DNA of 11,148 bases, from the NCBI GenBank assembly GCA_022545625.1, contig JACZQS010000047.1, positions 1-11,148 of the forward strand, given 5' to 3'. Origin of the DNA: Pseudomonadota bacterium. Lineage in GTDB: Bacteria > Pseudomonadota > Gammaproteobacteria > GCA-001735895. A model generated the notes under the pieces. The model saw only the letters and a list, made by a program, of their open reading frames with translations. It was not told the DNA's origin and did no database searches. Below, piece by piece: positions 5,377-11,148 of the stretch. The position numbers were made by a program, and so were the translations under genes. How positions within the stretch are numbered: position 1 is the first letter of the stretch; every line of letters begins with the position of its first letter.

Positions 5377-6741
5377 TCACCTGACCAGGGTCGTGTCGGG
5401 GAATGCCGAATGCCAGCCAAACCAGAAGGCCCGGTGAGCCGGTAATCGAGCGAGCACGAGATCGCCACTCTTGAGTTCATCCTCGCTCAGGCTCCATTTC
5501 ATACCCTTGCTATCGATCAGGGTTACATCCTGATCATAGCTCGTGAAGCTGTGATTTTTCGCTTCGTATACCCGATTTGCACCACTAGTATCGGTTAATA
5601 CGACAAATTCTACTGAACCCAGGCGATTGACGTATATCGGCTTGTTTTGCAGGAAACTGGCCGAGATAGCCATCGTCTCCTCGCTAAATTGGGGAAAGGT
5701 CAATGCCAGTATTTCATCCTTGTTGTTCAGGCGATCATCCGAAGTCGAAATACTGAACATTAGTTCATCGGTTGCAAAGTACTGTCGATAGGCGACGCCT
5801 TCATCGTAATTGCGCGAATATCCGGTATCGAGTGACAGCACCTTGCTGTCCGGGTGGCGACGCTTCCATTCACCCCAGGTGGTAGTGACCAGATAACTGC
5901 GCTCGAGACGAATATCCTGATCTACCAGGGGACCGATCACCGGTTCCCCCCAGGTCGTGTTCCATAGCGACTGGGTAGCCTTGTCATACATGAGCTTGTT
6001 TGACCGATATAAAAATCCACTGGTGCCAAGATCATGCCGAGTCCCGTTGTGGTTAGTCTTGTACAGAATAACCGCCCCGCAAAGCGTGCAATAAACGCCG
6101 GCAAAATTAATACCGCCAATATCGTCCACAAACATTTCATGCCATGCCAGAATTCGTTTCGGATAGGCCCGGGCGTCACCATTGATTTCAATGCCAAATA
6201 CAATATTGTCGTCTTCGAGGTAGGATGCTTCATCAGCAGCTAACATCCTGGGTTGGCGCAGCGGGGGTATACCGTCTTGAATCACACCCCCCCAGCGGAC
6301 TTCGTCGAGTCGGATTCGCGTTTCTCGACTAGTGCTGAAATATAAGAGAAACTTTTCATCAATCAGTCCATAGAGTGATGATTTGAACGTTGCATAGTCT
6401 GCTACCTGTGCCTGCTCCTGTTGCCACCACCAGCTAAACCACCGGTTTGTATCGCGACCAAACTTCTGGCCCGTCTTGTCTTGCAGCAATTCCAGGAGCA
6501 GATTGGCCCGCTCGGCCCCTGACAGCGACAGTATTTCGATCAACATCGGTGTATAACCATCGGTCCAGTTTTCTGAAATTTCCCGGAGTGGATCGCCCAT
6601 CAGTTCGGGGGGCATGATAATTAATTCTACAAACTTGCTGGCTGTTCCACTGACGGGAATGTGGTTGTCTGCCAATGTTGACTGACTCGTTACCGGTAGC
6701 AGTACTAGCAGAAATGCAATAAGTAGAAATTTAAATGGCAT
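5377..6741 (-). CDS. Secreted DUF3179 domain protein
   Basis: Residues 1-25 are a signal peptide (FLLIAFLLVLLPVTS, then A-D-N). Residues 28-165 are a helical N-terminal region, and residues 170-445 match DUF3179. Its landmarks are FGIEINGDARAYPKRILAWHE (H201), a C218-T-L-C221 pair in YCTLCGAVILY, and a TSGFLYRSNKLMYD segment followed by SLWNTTWGEPVIGPL. The biochemical role of DUF3179 is not known to me; the conserved His and CxxC could bind metal, which is inference. The protein should be periplasmic or outside the cell. It lies 82 bases downstream of the AMMECR1-like gene on the same strand and could be third in that operon. Its 3' end is 25 bases from the csrA remnant, tail to tail. No strong ribosome-binding site precedes the ATG. 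Confidence 0.85.
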   Translation of the reverse strand: MPFKFLLIAFLLVLLPVTSQSTLADNHIPVSGTASKFVELIIMPPELMGDPLREISENWTDGYTPMLIEILSLSGAERANLLLELLQDKTGQKFGRDTNRWFSWWWQQEQAQVADYATFKSSLYGLIDEKFLLYFSTSRETRIRLDEVRWGGVIQDGIPPLRQPRMLAADEASYLEDDNIVFGIEINGDARAYPKRILAWHEMFVDDIGGINFAGVYCTLCGAVILYKTNHNGTRHDLGTSGFLYRSNKLMYDKATQSLWNTTWGEPVIGPLVDQDIRLERSYLVTTTWGEWKRRHPDSKVLSLDTGYSRNYDEGVAYRQYFATDELMFSISTSDDRLNNKDEILALTFPQFSEETMAISASFLQNKPIYVNRLGSVEFVVLTDTSGANRVYEAKNHSFTSYDQDVTLIDSKGMKWSLSEDELKSGDLVLARLPAHRAFWFGWHSAFPDTTLVR

Positions 6742-6823
6742 TAGGACTAATGGTTGTTATGTGTTTAGAGAGATCAATCAGTGGAAGGTTGCAGCAGACA
6801 GGTAAATGGGGCCTGTAATACCA

Positions 6824-7402
6824 CTACTCCCCAAATGATAACGCCCGATACCGCTTAAATGAAATTGACTCGGACCAATAATCTCCTGACAACCCGGCCT
6901 TGACCAGCAGTTGGCCCAGGAATTCTTCCGGATCGCTGATCTTGTTCCACACCCCGGGTAAAAAGGTGGCGCGGTGGCCGCGGTCTTGCAACAGCAGGCC
7001 ATCCTCCCCTGGGCGCAATCGATCCAGCAAATCCGCCCGGCTGATGGCGGCGAGTGGTTCCAATTCCGACAATACGGATATCTCGATTCGGGTGTCTTCG
7101 ATTTCCGCAGCCTCCAGTGGTGCAAAGCGCGAGTCGCTAAACGCGGCTTTGAACGCTGAGTTAGCCACTGCTTGCGCCAGGGGATCGGTTGATTCCAGCG
7201 AGCCGATGCAACCCCGTAACACTTCATATCGGGTCAGGGTCACGAACGCTCCCAACCGGATCGACAAGCTACCGGCCAGATTCTCGTTGCCTGGTTGCAA
7301 CGAGCTACCGCCTGCCAGCCCCGATTCGATCGATCGCCGCGCAATACCGAGCAATTGCCCCTGTTCCGACTCGTTGATATCAATGCAGAAGGAAGGCGCC
7401 AT
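6824..7402 (-). CDS. AmmeMemoRadiSam system protein A (AMMECR1 domain)
   Basis: This 192-aa protein is a single AMMECR1 domain, the family of the human AMMECR1 protein. The hallmark L62-R-G-C-I-G67 motif lies in YEVLRGCIGSLES, followed by the expected DPLAQAVANSAFKAAFSDSRFAPL segment and a GEDGLLLQDRGHRATFLPGVW region. There is no signal peptide, so it is cytoplasmic. Its start lies inside the end of the Memo-like gene (23-bp overlap, 7380-7402), so the two are translationally coupled. The biochemical activity of the family is not established to my knowledge; the conserved Cys in LRGCIG is a likely functional residue. Together with the Memo-like protein and the divergent radical SAM enzyme it makes the complete three-part AmmeMemoRadiSam set. 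Confidence 0.92.
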   Translation of the reverse strand: MAPSFCIDINESEQGQLLGIARRSIESGLAGGSSLQPGNENLAGSLSIRLGAFVTLTRYEVLRGCIGSLESTDPLAQAVANSAFKAAFSDSRFAPLEAAEIEDTRIEISVLSELEPLAAISRADLLDRLRPGEDGLLLQDRGHRATFLPGVWNKISDPEEFLGQLLVKAGLSGDYWSESISFKRYRALSFGE

Positions 7403-8162
7403 AACCTACTACCCGATCCCTGCCCCCGGCGGTGTCGCCCGAATTACAGGCATCCAGCAATTCCACATCCAGTGCCCGGGCGTGCTGGCTGCGCATCAAC
7501 CCGTTGAGCGCATAGGCACCGCAGGCTTCCTCGCCCGACAGCGAGCCCGATTTCGCCAGTATGCGATCGCAGGTCTTTGCATCGACCTGTCTGGCGTCCG
7601 CATAGGGCAGGAAGTGGGATAAATCGGTACTGACTACAACCAGCGTATCTCTCCCACCCCACAGCGCATCCATTACCGCAGCCACACTAGCCGCGTCGCA
7701 TTTCCCTACCACCACCGGCACCAGGCTAAACTGCTTCAGTACCGTCTGCAGAAATGGTAGTTGCACCTCCAGGCTATGCTCATCCCGGTGCGCCTGGTCA
7801 GAGACAGATACATCAACCATGTCGACTATCCGCTCGATGGCCTCTCGGTCCAACGGCACTTCACCCAGCGGTGTTTCGAATCGATCCACCGATGGTAGCG
7901 CCATCCCTTCGAGGTAAACTCGGTGGGCAGGGCCGAACAACACCACGCGCCGAACTTCATCCCGGCGCGACTCCAGGCAGTGGTAGGCCCTGGCAGCAGT
8001 TGGACCCGAGTAAATATAGCCGGCATGCGGCACTATCAATGCTTCAGGAATAGGCGTTTTTTTCGAAGACACCCCGGACATTAGCTCACTGATATGCTGC
8101 TGAAGTGCAGCTGGGTCACCCTCGTAGAAAAGACCCGCCACGGCTGCCTTGCGAATACTCAT
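7380..8162 (-). CDS. AmmeMemoRadiSam system protein B (Memo-like)
   Basis: This 260-aa protein is a full-length Memo family member, related to class III extradiol-type dioxygenases. The expected metal-site residues are present: H46 in PHAGYIYSG, H80 in FGPAHRVY, H183 in STDLSHF, and C214 in EEACGAYALNG, which corresponds to the Cys of human Memo. D127-E-H-S-L-E-V-Q-L-P-F is also intact. Human MEMO1 binds metal and has been linked to redox chemistry; the bacterial reaction is unknown to me. It is cytoplasmic. It is the first gene of a minus-strand unit with the AMMECR1-like gene. GAGG lies eight bases before the ATG, a good ribosome-binding site. Its promoter must lie in the 65-bp gap shared with the radical SAM gene. 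Confidence 0.92.
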   Translation of the reverse strand: MSIRKAAVAGLFYEGDPAALQQHISELMSGVSSKKTPIPEALIVPHAGYIYSGPTAARAYHCLESRRDEVRRVVLFGPAHRVYLEGMALPSVDRFETPLGEVPLDREAIERIVDMVDVSVSDQAHRDEHSLEVQLPFLQTVLKQFSLVPVVVGKCDAASVAAVMDALWGGRDTLVVVSTDLSHFLPYADARQVDAKTCDRILAKSGSLSGEEACGAYALNGLMRSQHARALDVELLDACNSGDTAGGRDRVVGYGAFLLH

Positions 8163-8227
8163 GGATTTACCTCGCAGTGCTGATATGCTGTTAGTATAAC
8201 CTTTATCGGAACGGGGTTCGCTAGGGT
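8163..8227. promoter_or_regulatory. Shared divergent promoter region of the AmmeMemoRadiSam genes
   Basis: Only 65 bases separate the Memo-like and radical SAM genes. They contain the near-symmetric GTTA-GTA-TAAC (8190-8200), which reads TATACT toward the Memo gene and TAGTAT/TATAAC toward the radical SAM gene, so either direction has a -10-like hexamer. No good -35 box is seen on either strand. Coordinated expression is therefore likely, but the exact promoters are uncertain. Confidence 0.4.
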
Positions 8228-9304
8228 ATGGATGATACAGTTGTCACCACTCGCTACTGGCACGCGATCGAGGATGGACGCCTGCAATGTGATGTCTGCC
8301 CGCGTCATTGTCGTCTCAAGGAGGGACAGCGCGGCCTGTGTTATGTACGCCAGCGGCTGAATGACGAGGTCAAGCTGGTCAGTTATGGTCGCTCCAGTGG
8401 ATTCTGTGTCGACCCGATCGAGAAGAAACCACTGAATCACTTCTACCCCGGCAGCGCCGTGTTGTCATTTGGAACCGCTGGTTGCAATCTCGCCTGCAAA
8501 TTCTGCCAAAACTGGGACATGTCCAAGTCCCGCGAAATGGATACGCTGGCAGATCGAGCCACGCCCGGGCAATTGACCAAAGTGGCTGAAGAAATGTCCT
8601 GCCGTAGTATTGCCTTTACCTACAACGACCCGATCGTATTCCTCGAATATGCGATCGATGTGGCTGCTGCCTGTCGCGAAAGCGGTATAAAATCGGTAGC
8701 TGTCACTGCCGGTTATGTCGACCCGGAACCACGGGTAGAATTTTTCCAGGCGGTGGACGCAGCCAATGTGGACCTGAAGGCGTTTAGCGATCGCTTCTAT
8801 TTCAAGGTTTGTGGCGGTCATCTGGCTCCGGTACTCGAAACCCTCGAATATATAAAACACGAGACTGATACCTGGCTTGAACTGACCACCCTGTTGATTC
8901 CAGGCGAGAATGATTCTGAACAGGAGATCCATGCTATGACCAACTGGGTAGTGGAAAAATTAGGACCGGATGTACCGATGCACTTCACTGCATTCCACCC
9001 AGACTGGAAAATGCTTGATATCGAACACACCCCGGCTGCGACTCTAACCCGGGCCCGCAAGATAGCCCTGGGCAACGGCGTACACTACGCCTATACAGGC
9101 AATGTGCACGACGCGGCGGGTTCTAGCACCTGGTGCCATGATTGCGGGAAATTGCTGATAGAACGCGACTGGTATCAGCTGGGTCACTGGAATATGGGAA
9201 AAAATGCCAGCTGTAATGACTGCGGCGCCAGGCTTCCCGGTCATTTCGAAGCAAAGCCAGCTAACTTTGGTGCGCGCCGTATACCCGTGCGAATCAACCA
9301 TTAA
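8228..9304 (+). CDS. AmmeMemoRadiSam system radical SAM enzyme
   Basis: The radical SAM cluster motif is C86-N-L-A-C90-K-F-C93, followed by QNW. The N-terminal part has four further Cys (C21, C24, C28, C38) in the pattern CxxCxRxC...GLCYVR, typical of this subfamily and related to pyruvate formate-lyase activating enzymes. Near the C-terminus C303/C306 and C329/C332 form two CxxC pairs that probably bind zinc or iron. The SAM-binding region includes SIAFTYNDPIVFLEY and VAVTAGYVDPEP, also seen in the subfamily. The enzyme uses a 4Fe-4S cluster and S-adenosylmethionine to generate a radical; the substrate is not known to me. It is divergent from its usual partners A and B, with 65 bases between. 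AGGG sits only one base before the ATG, so translation initiation looks weak. Confidence 0.93.
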   Translation: MDDTVVTTRYWHAIEDGRLQCDVCPRHCRLKEGQRGLCYVRQRLNDEVKLVSYGRSSGFCVDPIEKKPLNHFYPGSAVLSFGTAGCNLACKFCQNWDMSKSREMDTLADRATPGQLTKVAEEMSCRSIAFTYNDPIVFLEYAIDVAAACRESGIKSVAVTAGYVDPEPRVEFFQAVDAANVDLKAFSDRFYFKVCGGHLAPVLETLEYIKHETDTWLELTTLLIPGENDSEQEIHAMTNWVVEKLGPDVPMHFTAFHPDWKMLDIEHTPAATLTRARKIALGNGVHYAYTGNVHDAAGSSTWCHDCGKLLIERDWYQLGHWNMGKNASCNDCGARLPGHFEAKPANFGARRIPVRINH

Positions 9305-9354
9305 CACGGTTCGACATCCCCGGCCAGATCAAACTCCGCTACCCTTTTCAATAT

Positions 9355-10029
9355 TTGTTTAAAATAAACCACATGTACCAGGGAAGCATTACGAAACTAC
9401 TCATCCTGCTGGCGTTAATCGCGACCGGGATCATACTGGAACTCGCTGGTTTACTCGACGCTGAAAAAATTCTATCGATAGCGCGGGAATTCTCGCAACA
9501 CTGGTGGCTGGCGGCAATCTTGATCCTGCTGCAAGGTATCCTGTTTAGTTTTGCGCTGGCTGGATCGTTGTTTCTCTGGGTTGCCGCACCGCTTTATCCA
9601 CCAGCGATGGCGACGTTCATTCTGGCTGCTGGCAGCACACTCGGTGGCCTGGGCGCCTACCTGTTGTCCAGGCGTTTGTCGGATGACTGGGTAGAAAAAA
9701 TCGAAAACTCACGTACTTACAAATTACTCCACGAACAGGGTAATTTCTTCACCCTGTTCGCGATGCGGGTCTTTCCTGCCTTTCCACACTCCCTGATCAA
9801 CTATAGTTCGGGCATACTCAGGGTAGACCTTAGTCACTTTATACTGGCAGCCATCCTCGGAATTTCGATTAAATCGTATTTATATGCCAGTGTGATTCAC
9901 GGTGCAACCACCGCCGAATCACTGCAATCACTGCTGGATATATCTATCCTTGGGCCACTGATTTTATTATCTGTAATTAGCCTGCTAGGTGTTTATATTA
10001 AGTACAGACGCTCCCTAAACCGGGATTGA
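9355..10029 (+). CDS. TVP38/TMEM64 (SNARE-associated Golgi / DedA-like) membrane protein
   Basis: This integral membrane protein of 224 aa has four to six hydrophobic segments (about residues 12-34, 50-77, 83-106, 160-182 and 195-215). The family signature lies at 92-108 (AGSTLGGLGAYLLSRRLS) and at 138-156 (RVFPAFPHSLINYSSGILR), where the conserved F-P-x-x-P-x-x-x-x-N-Y-x-x-G pattern is clear. Members act in the inner membrane and have been linked to lipid scrambling and membrane homeostasis; the role here is not determined. The longest frame opens with TTG at 9355. An ATG six codons later (9373, MYQGSITK) is at least as likely, and neither has a clear ribosome-binding site. It lies 50 bases after the radical SAM gene on the same strand and may be co-transcribed with it. 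Confidence 0.85.
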   Translation: MFKINHMYQGSITKLLILLALIATGIILELAGLLDAEKILSIAREFSQHWWLAAILILLQGILFSFALAGSLFLWVAAPLYPPAMATFILAAGSTLGGLGAYLLSRRLSDDWVEKIENSRTYKLLHEQGNFFTLFAMRVFPAFPHSLINYSSGILRVDLSHFILAAILGISIKSYLYASVIHGATTAESLQSLLDISILGPLILLSVISLLGVYIKYRRSLNRD

Positions 10030-10234
10030 AAACCATTTCGGGGCCTGCTCGGGTGATTTCCCCGAACTACGAAAAAATGGCGTCAGATATAGGTCCGATA
10101 GCCCCAACCTGCTAAATCGGGTGAATTATTCCCGTTTATCCCTTTTATCCCACCAACTATACAAAAAACCCCAATATTTCCTTGAATTTCTCCTATATTC
10201 CTAGTATGCGGCTATTCCGCTATATAGGTAAGTA
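10030..10234. other. Non-coding gap after the TVP38-like gene, weak hairpins only
   Basis: No gene is seen. TTCGGGG (10037-10043) pairs with CCCCGAA (10060-10066) over a 16-base loop, and CGGG (10118-10121) pairs with CCCG (10131-10134), followed by TTTATCCC twice (10135-10142 and 10144-10151). Neither has a proper T-tract, so a terminator for the TVP38-like gene is possible but weak. CTATAT (10193-10198) and ATATAG (10222-10227) flank an inner GCGG/CCGC pair (10208-10220), of unknown meaning. Confidence 0.4.
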
Positions 10235-10258
10235 TTAAGTGTCGGCTTAATATGCCGA
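10233..10258. repeat. Two overlapping, mutually exclusive inverted repeats in the sigma-28 promoter
   Basis: TATTAAG (10233-10239) is the reverse complement of CTTAATA (10246-10252), and TCGGC (10242-10246) is the reverse complement of GCCGA (10254-10258). The two cannot pair at once. They cover the -35 element, spacer and -10 element, so as DNA they may be an operator for a dimeric regulator. Confidence 0.35.
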
Positions 10259-10261
10259 TAA
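10235..10261 (+). promoter_or_regulatory. Sigma-28 (FliA)-type promoter upstream of the HtrA-like gene
   Basis: GCCGATAA at 10254-10261 is a perfect match to the -10 element of FliA-type promoters. Exactly 11 bases upstream, TTAAGTGT (10235-10242) matches six of eight bases of the TAAAGTTT -35 element. Spacing and orientation fit the protease gene at 10369, giving a 5' leader of about 100 bases. Sigma-28 normally drives late flagellar and chemotaxis genes. Confidence 0.6.
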
Positions 10262-10368
10262 TAATGATAGCAAGGAGAACCTAAGGAGAGTTAAAACGGC
10301 GCACCATTGGCCGTAAAGTAAGTACGACCCATTAACCCGGACAAGTTGGATCGGAAATGGAGGTTGAA

Positions 10369-11148
10369 ATGAAGACGAACAACTCGAAATCGGTGACAAA
10401 CACAGCCCTGCTGCTGGCGATACTGGCGCCCATCACCTATTTCAGCTACTCGGGCAGTGATCCTGTAGATACCGAGTCGATGCTCGATGTTTCCGTCTCC
10501 ATCAGAACAATTTCTCATGTCAGCATCGACAAATACGGCGATTCCGTCTGGGCACCCGGGACGGGTTCCGGTTTTCTCGTATCCACCAACACCTGCGAGG
10601 TCTGGACCAACCAGCACGTCATCCAGAATGCGGCTGTGATTGAAATATTCCCCCGGGGCTGGGAAAAAATGCGTGGCATCACCGCGACCCTTGTCAATTC
10701 AACACCGCACACCGATATTGCCATACTACAGATGGAAAACTGTGACGGAATGCAAGCGGCACGACTTGGCAATTCGAAGACTGCCAGCGTTGGCGATGAA
10801 ACCTACGTGGTCGGCAACCCTTTCGGTAGTAATCCAGATTCTATCAGCCGTGGGATAATTTCAAATACCTCGCGCTTTTTGGCAGGCCCTATTCCTTATC
10901 TTCAGACTGACGCCGCGATCAACCCGGGTAACTCCGGCGGCGCGCTGTTCAATCGTGACGGTGCGGTCATCGGCTTGACCACGTCTATAGCGGCAACCAG
11001 CTCGGGCAGTAATGTCGGTATCGGTTACGCGCTGCCGATCAACGCCGTGCTCGACAAGGTTGCGGCCCTACGTAATGGTCCGCCAAGCTGGGGAGACGCT
11101 GGAATAGCCGCTATTATTTCTGGCCTCACCCCGGAGGAATCAGCCATC
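10369..11148 (+). CDS. HtrA/Deg-like trypsin-type serine protease, partial (runs off right edge)
   Basis: The 260 visible codons are open to the window edge. Residues 1-28 hold a hydrophobic segment (TALLLAILAPITYF) that is a signal peptide or membrane anchor. Residues 42-240 are a trypsin-like domain with the S1C triad: H83 in TNQHVIQ, D115 in HTDIAIL, S188 in GNSGGAL. Oxyanion-loop context (TDAAINPGNSGG) and the VGNPFG and GIGYALPI motifs are typical of HtrA proteases. C76 and C124 may form a disulfide. A PDZ domain would be expected after about residue 245 and may begin at the edge (SWGDAGIAAI). The family degrades or senses misfolded envelope proteins. GGAGG (10359-10363) sits five bases before ATG 10369, which decides this start over the in-frame ATG at 10357. 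A sigma-28-type promoter lies upstream. Confidence 0.9.
   Translation, partial: MKTNNSKSVTNTALLLAILAPITYFSYSGSDPVDTESMLDVSVSIRTISHVSIDKYGDSVWAPGTGSGFLVSTNTCEVWTNQHVIQNAAVIEIFPRGWEKMRGITATLVNSTPHTDIAILQMENCDGMQAARLGNSKTASVGDETYVVGNPFGSNPDSISRGIISNTSRFLAGPIPYLQTDAAINPGNSGGALFNRDGAVIGLTTSIAATSSGSNVGIGYALPINAVLDKVAALRNGPPSWGDAGIAAIISGLTPEESAI

Noticed and set aside
6778..7227. 149-codon minus-strand open frame overlapping the AMMECR1-like gene
   Set aside because: It has Cys/Trp/Arg-rich shadow composition and lies within a gene of clear family; it is an out-of-frame reading of it.
6900..7622. 240-codon plus-strand open frame antisense to the AMMECR1-like and Memo-like genes
   Set aside because: Ser/Pro/Arg-rich composition without domains; both genes on the other strand have conserved active-site motifs.
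8465..8932. 155-codon minus-strand open frame antisense to the radical SAM gene
   Set aside because: Shadow of a well-supported gene, with no motif of its own.
10037..10066. TTCGGGG/CCCCGAA hairpin as a firm terminator for the TVP38-like gene
   Set aside because: A 16-base loop and no T-tract after the stem on the plus strand.
10094..10100. CCGATAG as a second sigma-28 -10 element
   Set aside because: Imperfect, and no TAAA-like -35 element lies 11-12 bases upstream.
10357..10371. ATG at 10357 as start of the HtrA-like protease
   Set aside because: GGAGG at 10359-10363 overlaps it and is ideally placed for the ATG at 10369 instead.

Overview
The window looks like a stretch of gammaproteobacterial chromosome, GC-moderate, with an AT-rich and less gene-dense left flank. 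The lineage is inferred from four things: a tRNA-Phe 3' end of the gammaproteobacterial type, a remnant of a csrA gene, a sigma-28 (FliA)-type promoter, and a secreted DUF4124-glutaredoxin protein. No species can be named from the sequence.

Left flank (1-406). An open frame ending at 99 is followed by AT-rich DNA and then a 23-bp piece (189-211) that fits the last 23 bases of a tRNA-Phe, including CCA, with no tRNA body in front of it. This is the signature of an integrated element that used tRNA-Phe as its attachment site. Bases 1-188 are then the distal end of the element, and the resident chromosome resumes after 211.

Region 299-2991. Two tandem minus-strand Sel1-repeat secreted proteins (231 and 195 aa) are paralogues that differ by exactly one 36-residue repeat and share their leader DNA. 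A small hypothetical gene lies between them, and a possible decayed third leader follows the first. Divergent from the second copy is a periplasmic DUF4124-glutaredoxin protein that ends in a clear intrinsic terminator.

Region 3085-5351. A sulfatase-superfamily enzyme most like phosphonate monoester hydrolases/phosphodiesterases is followed by an unrecognised 132-aa gene on the opposite strand. Next comes a csrA gene broken by an internal deletion of about 76 bp: start codon and ribosome-binding site remain, and the C-terminal half remains in another frame.

Region 5377-9304. This holds a secreted DUF3179 protein and the complete AmmeMemoRadiSam three-gene set. Memo-like protein B and AMMECR1-like protein A overlap on the minus strand, with DUF3179 next in line, and the radical SAM enzyme is divergent from a 65-bp shared promoter region. 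The three proteins co-occur widely in bacteria and archaea, and their joint chemistry was not settled to my knowledge.

Right flank (9355-11148). A TVP38/TMEM64-family membrane protein is followed by a 339-bp gap that carries a near-consensus sigma-28 promoter. That promoter leads into an HtrA/Deg-like serine protease, which runs off the right edge. I see no CRISPR array, complete tRNA, rRNA or intact insertion sequence.
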